From an uncultured Clostridia bacterium (lineage in GTDB: Bacteria > Bacillota > Clostridia > TANB77 > CAG-508), in contig CANRMR010000007.1 of the NCBI GenBank assembly GCA_947631785.1, forward strand, positions 1 through 58,546: a stretch of 58,546 nt of DNA, written 5' to 3'. Shown piece after piece: positions 1-8,049 of the stretch (position 1 is its first letter; each line of letters starts with the position of its first letter). Position numbers and translations under genes: made by a program. The notes under the pieces are model-generated. The model did not search any database and was not told the origin of the DNA. It saw nothing but the letters and a program-made list of their open reading frames with translations.

Positions 1-1170
1 ACTATTCCATATACTTGGTGTTAGCAAGCCTTGAAACTTTTCATCTTCCCATTCTGGCATTTTTAATATAGCTTTTATTTCTGATGAATTACTATTCCAT
101 ATAGTTGATGTTAGCAAGCCTTGAAACTTTTCATCTTCCCATTCTGGCATTTCTAATATAACTTTTACTTCTGATAAATTGCTATGCCAGATACTTGATG
201 TTAGCAAGCCTTGAAACTTTTCATCTTCCCATTCTGGCATTTCTAGTATAGCTTTTATTTCCGATGAATTACTATTCCATATAGTTGATGTTAGCAAGCC
301 TTGAAACTTTTCATCTTCCCATTCTGGCATTTTTAATATAGCTTTTATTTCTGATGAATTACTCTGCCATATATTTGATGTTAGCAAGCCTTGAAACTTT
401 TTATCTTTCCATTCTGGCATTTTTAATATAGCTTTTATTTCTGATGAATTACTATTCCATATATTTGATGTTAGCAAGCTTTGAAACTTTTCATCTTCCC
501 ATTCTGGCATTTCTAGTATAGCTTTTACTTCTGATGAATTACTATTCCATATATTTGATGTTAGCAAGCCTCGAAACTTTTCATCTTCCCATTCTGGCAT
601 TTCTAGTATAGCTTTTACTTCTGATGAATTACTCTGCCATATATTTGGTGTTAGCAAGCCTTGAAACTTTTTATCTTCCCATTCTGGCATTTCTAGTATA
701 GCTTTTACTTCTGATGAATTACCACTCCATATATTTGATGTTAGCAAGCCTTGAAATTTTTCATCTTCCCATTCTGGCATTTTTAATATAGCTTTTATTT
801 CTGATGAATTACTCTGCCATATATTTGATGTTAGCAAGCTTTGAAACTTTTTATCTTCCCATTCTGGCATTTCTAATATAGCTTTTATTTCTGATGAATT
901 ACTCTGCCATATAGTTGATGTTAGTAAGCCTTGAAACTTTTTATCTTTCCATTCTGGCATTTCTAATATAGTTTTTACTTCTGTTGAATTGCTATGCCAT
1001 ATAGTTGATGTTAGTAAGCCTTGAAACTTTTTATCTTTCCATTCTGGCATTTCTAATATAGTTTTTACTTCTGTTGAATTGCTATGCCATATATTTGATG
1101 TTAGCAAACCTTGAAACTTTTTATTTTTCCATTCTGGCATTTCTAATATAGCTCTTACCTCTGATAAATT
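1..1170 (-). repeat. 90-bp in-frame tandem repeat array (13 copies visible)
   Basis: The landmark attctggcat recurs exactly every 90 bp, ending at 60, 150, 240 and so on to 1140. The unit is a multiple of three, so copy number can change without breaking the frame. The array continues past the left edge. Confidence 0.95.
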
Positions 1171-1254
1171 TCTTTCATATAATAACTCACATTTTAAGAA
1201 GTCACGATTTCCAATAAGTTTATTAATTTCTATTATTTTTTCATCTTTATTCAT
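1..1254 (-). CDS. 30-residue tandem-repeat protein, 3' part outside window
   Basis: The minus strand is open from 1254 off the left edge (418 codons seen). After about 30 N-terminal residues it consists of 13 visible copies of an exact 90-bp (30-aa) repeat. Each copy carries the core EVKAILEMPEW-(E/K)DEKFQGLLTS-x-IW-x-S. Copies differ mostly by single substitutions (Glu/Lys, Ile/Val, Asn/Thr/Ser before IW), so they expanded recently. No signal peptide or membrane segment is visible; each unit looks like a short helix pair. Alternative in-frame ATGs lie at 1284 and 1275. I prefer 1254, which has GGGAG upstream at a slightly long spacing. Function unknown; a scaffold or interaction repeat is an inference only. 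Confidence 0.8.
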   Translation of the reverse strand, partial: MNKDEKIIEINKLIGNRDFLKCELLYERNLSEVRAILEMPEWKNKKFQGLLTSNIWHSNSTEVKTILEMPEWKDKKFQGLLTSTIWHSNSTEVKTILEMPEWKDKKFQGLLTSTIWQSNSSEIKAILEMPEWEDKKFQSLLTSNIWQSNSSEIKAILKMPEWEDEKFQGLLTSNIWSGNSSEVKAILEMPEWEDKKFQGLLTPNIWQSNSSEVKAILEMPEWEDEKFRGLLTSNIWNSNSSEVKAILEMPEWEDEKFQSLLTSNIWNSNSSEIKAILKMPEWKDKKFQGLLTSNIWQSNSSEIKAILKMPEWEDEKFQGLLTSTIWNSNSSEIKAILEMPEWEDEKFQGLLTSSIWHSNLSEVKVILEMPEWEDEKFQGLLTSTIWNSNSSEIKAILKMPEWEDEKFQGLLTPSIWNS

Positions 1255-1284
1255 GTTTTTATATTTAACTCCCATCTGGTTCAT

Positions 1285-1595
1285 TTAATATTATTATAAA
1301 ATTCTTCCAATAAGTTCATGTCTTCTCTTATTTACGAACATTTTTTCTTTCGCAATATTACTATTTATCTAAATAAATTGTAACAATAAAATCTCAAAAA
1401 ATCAATATTTTTATTTGTTTTTGCTCTGTATAAAATCCAGTTTATAAATGGAACAAATAAAATCCGAATATAAGCAAAAAAATTTGATATTGAATGGAAA
1501 TATAAAAGCAAAATTATATAATCTAATTTAATATAGAGCCCTCTAAATTAGAGAGCTCTATCGTTCAGGTGCAAAATATCAGTGAGCAGTGCTAC
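1285..1595. other. intergenic region with a terminator-like inverted repeat
   Basis: No credible ORF on either strand. An imperfect inverted repeat at about 1532-1561 (AGAGCCCTCT ... AGAGAGCTCT) lies just past the stop of the 1596-2378 gene. It lacks a clear U-run, so it is at best a weak terminator. Confidence 0.5.
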
Positions 1596-2378
1596 TTAGT
1601 CAAGCACAAGCCAACCAAGGCTACCGTCGCAGCTACTAACATAATTCCGGTCGACGATTTCATGAAATAAATGAGCTAACGGATAGGCGTAACCAAGTCT
1701 ATCGTAGTTACCACCCGCAGACCAATAGCTACCAGCTTCTTCATCTTCTGCCAAAATCTTGAGGCAATTTCCCAAGTCATAAAAACCGCAAATTTCTCTA
1801 CATCCAGTAGGCTCAAAGTTATTCTTTGCACTTTTAGAATTCTTGTAATGACCCAATTTCGTAGAATCATTGCATACTGCATCCCATGCCTCTTTTATAG
1901 ACCAGCCCTTTTCGACCAATTGCTTAATGAGTACTCCGAGGAATGCTACATACTCGGTCTTTGTTCCCAACCGGCTATTATACTCAGGCTTAAATTGCTT
2001 TGCTGCCTGATTCCACCAGTTATACGACTTACTACATACAGCAGGAGCTTTACCATACTCATAGCAGATTCCAGGTTCGCTAAACGATGGATCACACTTC
2101 GGACGCCTAAAATCCTTCAATCCGCTTTTAATTGCTTTTTCAATCAAAAGCTTGAAGTTACGTTCATTATCAGTCTCAGGCTCATACTGCATGAACTCAT
2201 CATTTAGACTAAGCTTGGATGCCTCAACCAAGACAAACATATTGTCCTTCACTTCTTTTACATTTGATACTGCATTTGCCATTTCAATGGTCAATTTGCA
2301 AGTACCATCAGGCATTACCATTGCATTGGTGACCTTTGCACCAGAAACCTTGATTTCAATTTCTGTTGTTGTCTTCAT
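1596..2378 (-). CDS. hypothetical protein, GC-richer, probably acquired
   Basis: A 260-residue ORF beginning MKTTTEIEIKVSG, with a strong AGGAGGGA ribosome binding site 6 bases before the ATG. I do not recognise the family. It is soluble-looking and rich in Cys, Trp and Tyr in its C-terminal two thirds (Cys at CDPSF, GICYEYG, AVCSKSY, GCREICGFYDLGNC, SSCDGS), with no signal peptide or membrane helix. Codon usage is clearly unlike the neighbours: many G/C-ending codons, including two in-frame CGG codons (about 1645 and 1972) that must be read as sense without a frameshift to keep the ORF open. Native genes here show no such use of CGG. It stands alone between non-coding stretches. Recent transfer from a host with standard CGG use is my inference. 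Confidence 0.75.
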   Translation of the reverse strand: MKTTTEIEIKVSGAKVTNAMVMPDGTCKLTIEMANAVSNVKEVKDNMFVLVEASKLSLNDEFMQYEPETDNERNFKLLIEKAIKSGLKDFRRPKCDPSFSEPGICYEYGKAPAVCSKSYNWWNQAAKQFKPEYNSRLGTKTEYVAFLGVLIKQLVEKGWSIKEAWDAVCNDSTKLGHYKNSKSAKNNFEPTGCREICGFYDLGNCLKILAEDEEAGSYWSAGGNYDRLGYAYPLAHLFHEIVDRNYVSSCDGSLGWLVLD

Positions 2379-2650
2379 AGTTAGTCCCTCCTAAAAATAA
2401 ATATTATTTTAACAGATTGAAATCGTATCCAACCTTAGATACATTTTTATTGTACCAAATTTCTACCGAAAAGTCAATTTATGTAACTTAAACCTGTAAA
2501 TCATTAAAAATTTTTCCAAAAACTGTTTGACAAATGCTTAAAACAATGCTAAAAAAATCAAATGAAGATGACAATATGTACAAAGGTGTGAATGTCGGTT
2601 CACAATAAAAATAAGACTTAAACAGAAAACTCTGTAAGCCTTAATTTGTT
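2379..2650. other. AT-rich intergenic, nothing recognised
   Basis: No credible gene. It contains the 5' flank of the 1596-2378 gene and the 3' flank of the tRNA cluster. Confidence 0.5.
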
Positions 2651-2726
<76 letters not shown>

Positions 2727-2736
2727 ATAAAAAAAA

Positions 2737-2813
2737 TGGCGACCTGGAACGGGCTCGAACCGTCGACCTCTAGCGTGACAGGCTAGCGTTCTAACCAACT
2801 GAACTACCAGGCC
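2737..2813 (-). tRNA. tRNA-Asp (GTC)
   Basis: Acceptor GGCCTGG/CCAGGTC, anticodon loop CTGTCAC (GTC), T-loop TTCGAGC. The discriminator is G, as expected for Asp, with an encoded CCA. It is 10 bp from tRNA-Phe on the same strand. Confidence 0.97.
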
Positions 2814-2822
2814 ATAAAAAAA

Positions 2823-2898
2823 TGGTGGGCGCAATAGGGCTCGAACCTATGACCTCCTGCTTGTAAGGCAGATGCTCTTCCAGCTGAGCTATGCGCCC
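2823..2898 (-). tRNA. tRNA-Val (TAC)
   Basis: Acceptor GGGCGCA/TGCGCCC, anticodon loop CTTACAA (TAC), T-loop TTCGAGC, discriminator A and encoded CCA. It is first in the Val-Asp-Phe tRNA cluster. Confidence 0.97.
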
Positions 2899-3052
2899 AT
2901 TTCTTTCGACATTGATTAGTATACTAAATTTTATTAAATATGTCAATACATATTTTAATTTTTTTTTAATTTTTGTTAAAATATTTTTAAATTTATGTAT
3001 ATTTTTTTTATTTTTATTGAAATTAGGCTATCCTTAAAGTATAATAAGTACT

Positions 3053-3922
3053 ATGAAATGTTTAATTGTAAGTTTAAAATATGATAATAAAAAATTAAAT
3101 ACTTATTTATTTAATATGTTTCCTGATATGTTATCTAGTACTTTTTATAAAGCTCTTAGAAAAAAAGATATTAAGGTAAACGATAAACGAGTTACGGAAA
3201 ATATTATTATTCATACTGGCGATAAAATTGAAGTATATATTTCCGATGAGTTATTATTTCCTTATAACTCTTCTTTATTAAATGTTGTTTATGAAGATGA
3301 TAATATACTTATTATCAATAAACCAGAAAATATAGAGGTATTAGGAAAAAGTAGCCTTACTTCTTTAGTTCAAAAAAAATATAATGATAACTTATTTCCA
3401 TATCCATGTCATAGACTAGATAGAAATACTAAGGGTCTTATAATATATGCTAAAAATAAAGAAAGCTTAGATATTTTGTTTTCTAAGTTTAAAAATAAAG
3501 AAATTGAAAAACACTATTTATCCAAAGTATATGGTATACCTTCTAAAAAACAAGCTACATTAACAGCATATTTATTTAAAGATAGTAAGAAATCTAAAGT
3601 CTATATTTCAGATTCTTTTAAAAAAGGTTATCAAAAAATTATTACATCTTATACTGTTCTAAAAACTGATAAAAAAAATAATTTTTCAATTTTAGATGTT
3701 ACACTTCATACTGGTAAAACACATCAAATTAGAGCACATCTTAGCTATATTGGCCATCCAATTATTGGCGATGGAAAGTATGGAATAAATGAAGTAAATA
3801 AATTATTTAATGTAAAAACACAGGAATTATATGCATATAAATTAAAATTTAATTTTAAGAAAGATAATGGAATTTTAGATTATTTAAATAATAAAGAATT
3901 TAAAATAGATATACAATTTTAA
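3053..3922 (+). CDS. RluA-family pseudouridine synthase
   Basis: 289 residues. An N-terminal S4-like RNA-binding segment (about residues 20-75) is followed by the pseudouridine synthase domain. The catalytic motif is CHRLDRNTKGL near residue 120, where the Asp of HRLD attacks the uridine. The C-terminal HQIRAHLSYIGHPIIGDGKYG motif is typical of RluA/RluC/RluD. The RNA target (probably 23S rRNA) cannot be told from sequence. Single gene, convergent with ftsH, with its own terminator. Confidence 0.9.
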   Translation: MKCLIVSLKYDNKKLNTYLFNMFPDMLSSTFYKALRKKDIKVNDKRVTENIIIHTGDKIEVYISDELLFPYNSSLLNVVYEDDNILIINKPENIEVLGKSSLTSLVQKKYNDNLFPYPCHRLDRNTKGLIIYAKNKESLDILFSKFKNKEIEKHYLSKVYGIPSKKQATLTAYLFKDSKKSKVYISDSFKKGYQKIITSYTVLKTDKKNNFSILDVTLHTGKTHQIRAHLSYIGHPIIGDGKYGINEVNKLFNVKTQELYAYKLKFNFKKDNGILDYLNNKEFKIDIQF

Positions 3923-3937
3923 ATATATTTCATGTAT

Positions 3938-3967
3938 AAGAGCAGGTTTTTGATACCTGCCCTTTTT
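3938..3967 (+). terminator. rho-independent terminator after the RluA gene
   Basis: Stem GCAGGT/ACCTGC, loop TTTTGAT, then a T-run on the plus strand, 16 bp past the stop. Confidence 0.85.
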
Positions 3968-3979
3968 GTTATATTTTGT

Positions 3980-5770
3980 TTAATTAAAAAATTCTTCAAA
4001 TTCTTTTTCGTTTATTACTTCTTTTTGTAATAATGTTTGTGCTATTGCATGTAATATTGGCATATTTTGTGAAAGAATATATTTAGCTTTTTCATATGCT
4101 GTATCTATTAATTCTTTTACCTCTTCTCCTATTACATCATCTATTTTTTCTCCTAATACGTTCATTTGATAAGGTTCATCTGGTTTTAATGAAATTGGAC
4201 CTAATCTATCACTCATTCCATATACAGTAATCATATCTTTTGCAATTTTGGTTGCAACTTCAATGTCATTACTTGCCCCTGTTGAAATATCATCTAAAGC
4301 TATTTTTTCAGCAGCTCGTCCACCTAAAAGAGCAATTAGTTTTTCTTCCATTTCTGTTTTTGAAATGTAAAATTTATCTTCATTTGTTTTATACATTGTA
4401 TAACCACCAGCTACACCTCTTGGTATAATAGATACTTCTTTTACGGGTAAGCTTGTTTCTAGAAATCTACTTACAATTGCATGTCCTGCTTCATGGTATG
4501 CTGTTAATTTTTTATCTTTTTCTGATATAACTCTACTTGTTTTTTCTAATCCAACTGTTACTTTTTTTACTGCTTCTTCTAAGTCTTTTCTTTCAATTTC
4601 AGTATGTTTATTAATAGTTGCAATAATTGCTGCTTCGTTTAAAACATTTGCAAGTTCTGCACCAGTAAATCCTGCAGTATCTTCAGCTATTGATTTTAGG
4701 TCTAGATCATCTGCAAATTTTTTCTCCTTACTGTGGATTTTTAAAATTTCCTCTCTACCTTTTAAATCTGGAGGTGCAATCATTATTTGTCTATCAAATC
4801 TACCTGGTCTTAAAAGTGCTTTATCTAGCATCTCTGGTCTGTTGGTTGCAGCAAGAACTATAATAGTTTCTGTGGTTTCAAAACCATCCATTTCTACTAA
4901 TAATTGATTTAATGTTTGGTTGTTTTCTGATTCTGCTCCACTTGCATTTGTTCTTCTTGCACCTATTGCATCAATTTCATCTATAAATACAATACATGGC
5001 GCTATTTTTCTTGCTTTTTCAAATAATTTTCTTACTCTAGATGCTCCAAGTCCTGCAAACATTTCTATAAACTCTGAACCACTCATAGAAATAAATGGAA
5101 CTCCTGCTTCACCTGCAATTGCTTTTGCAATTAATGTTTTTCCAGTTCCTGGCTTTCCACAAAGAAGTATACCTTTTGGAATTTTTGCACCCATTTTTTG
5201 AAATCTTTTTGGTTCTTTTAGAAAATCTACTATTTCTACCAACTCTTTTTTCTCTTCATCAAGACCTGCAACATCATCAAATTTAACTCCTGTATCATTT
5301 TCTTCTCCTGAATATACTTTTCCTTTTTCACCTAGACCTTGCATTTTAAATATTAAAATAAATAATGCAACCATTAATATTGTTGGTAAAAGTGAAAATA
5401 GACTACTTGCAATTGTTTTTATTACACTTTGTGGTTTTTGTTTTAATTCAAATTCTATTCCTTCATCTGTTTTTTCTTGTATTAACTCAACAAAAGCTTG
5501 TGTATTTGGAACAATAACAGTCTTTTCCTCTTCTTCTCCATGCATTTTTACCTTTGCAGTTGTACTACCTACTGTCATTTCTATTTTTTCGATGTTACCT
5601 TGGCTTATATCTTTAATTAGCTGTGTATATGCTAATTCTTTGTCTTTATCTTTTTGATTATTATTCATAAAATATATTGCAAAACCAATTACAACTGCTA
5701 ATAATAAAATAAATGTTGCAATTAAATAATAAATTTGTTTTTTGTTTTCTTTATTTTCCTTTTCTTTCAT
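3980..5770 (-). CDS. ftsH: ATP-dependent zinc metalloprotease FtsH
   Basis: 596 residues. Two N-terminal membrane segments (about 12-34 and 118-142) flank a small extracytoplasmic domain. The AAA+ module follows: Walker A GKPGTGKT (about 205), pore loop MFAGLGASR, Walker B IVFIDEIDAIG, and second region of homology ATNRPEMLDKALLRPGRFDR. The peptidase zinc motif HEAGH is near residue 430. The usual Walker A GPPGTGKT is GKPGTGKT and the usual pore FVGVG is FAGLG; both are conservative. It degrades membrane and short-lived cytosolic proteins. It is last in the apparent cysS-DUF1189-ftsH operon, 39 bp after the upstream gene. Confidence 0.96.
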   Translation of the reverse strand: MKEKENKENKKQIYYLIATFILLLAVVIGFAIYFMNNNQKDKDKELAYTQLIKDISQGNIEKIEMTVGSTTAKVKMHGEEEEKTVIVPNTQAFVELIQEKTDEGIEFELKQKPQSVIKTIASSLFSLLPTILMVALFILIFKMQGLGEKGKVYSGEENDTGVKFDDVAGLDEEKKELVEIVDFLKEPKRFQKMGAKIPKGILLCGKPGTGKTLIAKAIAGEAGVPFISMSGSEFIEMFAGLGASRVRKLFEKARKIAPCIVFIDEIDAIGARRTNASGAESENNQTLNQLLVEMDGFETTETIIVLAATNRPEMLDKALLRPGRFDRQIMIAPPDLKGREEILKIHSKEKKFADDLDLKSIAEDTAGFTGAELANVLNEAAIIATINKHTEIERKDLEEAVKKVTVGLEKTSRVISEKDKKLTAYHEAGHAIVSRFLETSLPVKEVSIIPRGVAGGYTMYKTNEDKFYISKTEMEEKLIALLGGRAAEKIALDDISTGASNDIEVATKIAKDMITVYGMSDRLGPISLKPDEPYQMNVLGEKIDDVIGEEVKELIDTAYEKAKYILSQNMPILHAIAQTLLQKEVINEKEFEEFFN

Positions 5771-5809
5771 TTTTATTATCTTTCCTTTCTATAGCTTAGG
5801 CTTAAATAT

Positions 5810-6568
5810 TTATACTTCAGAAGTTCCAATATTTCCTTCCTCTTCATCATTATCATTTTGTTTATCATCATTTTTCTTTTCTTTTTTCTTTGGTTTTTCT
5901 TGATTTTCTTTTTCATTTTCATTTTGCATTTGCTCTCTTACTTTTTGCTGCTCTTCCTGCAATTTAATTAATTCCAATTGTTTATTAATTAAATCTGTTT
6001 TTATCATTAAAATAGCAACAATCATATAAATGTAAGAGATAGCTGTGTACATAAAATTAAAATATCGAATTTCAAAACCTGTAAAAGAATGTACTAATAT
6101 ATATATCGCCTCTAATATAATAGATAATGTTAGAGCATGAACTGCCATATTAAAATTTGCTTTGTATGGAATTTTAACTCTTGCTACTCTTGATATAATT
6201 ATACCTAGTATTGCCAAAATTGCAGCATCAACTAATGCACTTGTTAAATATAGTATAAATATCCAAACAGGAATTATCGTGTTATTTTTATTTTGTACTA
6301 TTACAGAGTCTATCCCCTCTATTGAAATTTCCTCTTGATCATAATTTAAGTTTAAAATATTATTTTTAAAAAAATTTAGTCCTTCTTCATCAGATACAGA
6401 AAATTTATACAAAAATAAAGCATATATAATAACAGAAAATATAAACATTAGTATTAATATATATTTTATTGAATTACCTGTTTTTGAAATTGCAAAATCT
6501 TCATATTTATCAAAATTTACTATACTTTTTTTTACATCTTTAAAAAAATTACTTTTTTCTTCCTGCAT
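5810..6568 (-). CDS. DUF1189-like membrane protein
   Basis: 252 residues with about five hydrophobic helices (roughly 33-53, 98-125, 138-165, 170-195). It opens with NFFKDVKKSIVNFDKYEDFA, which resembles the start of DUF1189 proteins. The C-terminal 55 residues are a charged, low-complexity Lys/Glu/Gln/Asp tail on the cytoplasmic side. It lies between cysS and ftsH with gaps of 25 and 39 bp, so co-transcription is likely. Function is unknown for the family; the assignment rests on architecture and N-terminal similarity. Confidence 0.65.
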   Translation of the reverse strand: MQEEKSNFFKDVKKSIVNFDKYEDFAISKTGNSIKYILILMFIFSVIIYALFLYKFSVSDEEGLNFFKNNILNLNYDQEEISIEGIDSVIVQNKNNTIIPVWIFILYLTSALVDAAILAILGIIISRVARVKIPYKANFNMAVHALTLSIILEAIYILVHSFTGFEIRYFNFMYTAISYIYMIVAILMIKTDLINKQLELIKLQEEQQKVREQMQNENEKENQEKPKKKEKKNDDKQNDNDEEEGNIGTSEV

Positions 6569-6593
6569 GTATTTTTTTCCTTTCCTTATGTAT

Positions 6594-7979
6594 TTATTTT
6601 TTTACTATTACTGTCCCTTGCACACCATCTTTTACCATATAACCCAAAGCTTCTATTTTGTCTCGTAACATATCAGACATTTCCCAATCTTTTTCTTTTC
6701 TAGCTTTTTCTCTTTGCTCTGCAAGTTCTTGTACTTTCCTTGGAATTTCTGCTTCTTCAGTATTTTTCTTTTTAATATCAATTCCTAATACTTCATCAAA
6801 TTTTTCTAATAATTTTGCAATTTTTTTAGATTTTTTATCTAATTTTACAACTTCCCATACAATGCCCATAGATGCTGGAATATTCAAATCATCATTTATT
6901 GCTTCATGAAATTTTCTTTCATATTCTATTATAACATCTTCCTCTATATCATCATTTCCATTTTTATGTTTTTGATACCCTTCTCTTAAACGATTTAATG
7001 ATTTACTTGCTGCATCTAATGCTTCCCATGTAAAATTTAGCTTATTTCTATAATGTGATGTATAACAAAGCATTTTATATGATAAAGGGTCATATCCTTT
7101 GTCTATAATATCTTGAAGTAAATATACATTTCCTAAGCTTTTAGACATTTTTCCGCCATCTATTAGTAAAAATTCCCCATGCATCCAAACTTTAGCTGGT
7201 ATTTTGCCACATACACCTTTATTTTGTGCAATTTCATTTTCATGATGTGTTGGAATTAAATCTACACCACCTGTGTGAATATCAAATTGTTCTCCTAAAT
7301 ATTTTGTTCCCATTGTAGAACATTCAATATGCCATCCTGGATAAGATGGTCCCCAAGGACTATCCCATTTCATTAAATGATTTTCTGGTGCTTTTATCCA
7401 TAATGCAAAATCATATGGATTTTTCTTTTCCTTATCTACTTCTACCCTTGCACCTTCTTTTTGATTTTTTAAATCGATTCCTGATAAAATTCCATATTCA
7501 TCTAATTTTGATACATCAAAATAAATTGCAGTTGAAGTTTCATATGCATATCCATTTTCTACTAATTTTTCTACAAATTTGATCATATCGTTAATGTGAT
7601 CTGTAGCCCTTACTATAATTTCTGGCATATCAATATTTAAATTTTTTAAGTCTTTCATAAATCTTTCTAAATAAAAATCAGCAATTTCCATTGGTGTTTT
7701 TCCTTCTTCTTTTGCTGTTTTTATCATTTTGTCTTCTCCTTCATCTGCATCTGAAACCAAATGTCCAACATCTGTAATATTCATAACATGTTTTAGCTTA
7801 AATCCATTGTATTTTAAAACTCTTCTTAATGTATCCATAAGAATATTAGTTCTCATATTTCCTATTGTTGCATCTTTATATACTGTTGGTCCACAAGAAT
7901 ATATTCTTACTTCTTCTTTATTTATTGGAATAAAATTTTCTTTTTCTCTTGTTAGAGTATTATAAAATTTCAAATCCAT
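6594..7979 (-). CDS. cysS: cysteinyl-tRNA synthetase
   Basis: 461 residues, normal length. The class I signature HIGN is altered to ATIGNMRTN after YSCGPTVYKD. The zinc and active-site Cys of SCGPTVY is present, with HIECS in the central part and the KMSKSLGN signature near residue 265. It charges tRNA-Cys. Ribosome binding site AAAGGAG lies 6 bases before the ATG. First gene of the cysS-DUF1189-ftsH unit. Confidence 0.97.
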   Translation of the reverse strand: MDLKFYNTLTREKENFIPINKEEVRIYSCGPTVYKDATIGNMRTNILMDTLRRVLKYNGFKLKHVMNITDVGHLVSDADEGEDKMIKTAKEEGKTPMEIADFYLERFMKDLKNLNIDMPEIIVRATDHINDMIKFVEKLVENGYAYETSTAIYFDVSKLDEYGILSGIDLKNQKEGARVEVDKEKKNPYDFALWIKAPENHLMKWDSPWGPSYPGWHIECSTMGTKYLGEQFDIHTGGVDLIPTHHENEIAQNKGVCGKIPAKVWMHGEFLLIDGGKMSKSLGNVYLLQDIIDKGYDPLSYKMLCYTSHYRNKLNFTWEALDAASKSLNRLREGYQKHKNGNDDIEEDVIIEYERKFHEAINDDLNIPASMGIVWEVVKLDKKSKKIAKLLEKFDEVLGIDIKKKNTEEAEIPRKVQELAEQREKARKEKDWEMSDMLRDKIEALGYMVKDGVQGTVIVKK

Positions 7980-8019
7980 TTTTGTCTCCTTTTTATATAT
8001 TTATTTAAAATATTTTAGA

Positions 8020-8042
8020 AAAGGCGATAACTTTAATCGCCC
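8020..8042 (-). terminator. terminator of the PBP gene
   Basis: The minus strand shows GGCGAT-TAAAGTT-ATCGCC followed by TTTTC, just after the PBP stop and before cysS. Confidence 0.75.
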
Positions 8043-8049
8043 TATTTTC

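Noticed and set aside
1-1170. CRISPR array
   Set aside because: The 90-bp units are contiguous coding repeats with no unique spacers.
7980-8049. T-box leader for cysS
   Set aside because: Only about 70 bp separate cysS from the PBP gene, too short and already holding a terminator.
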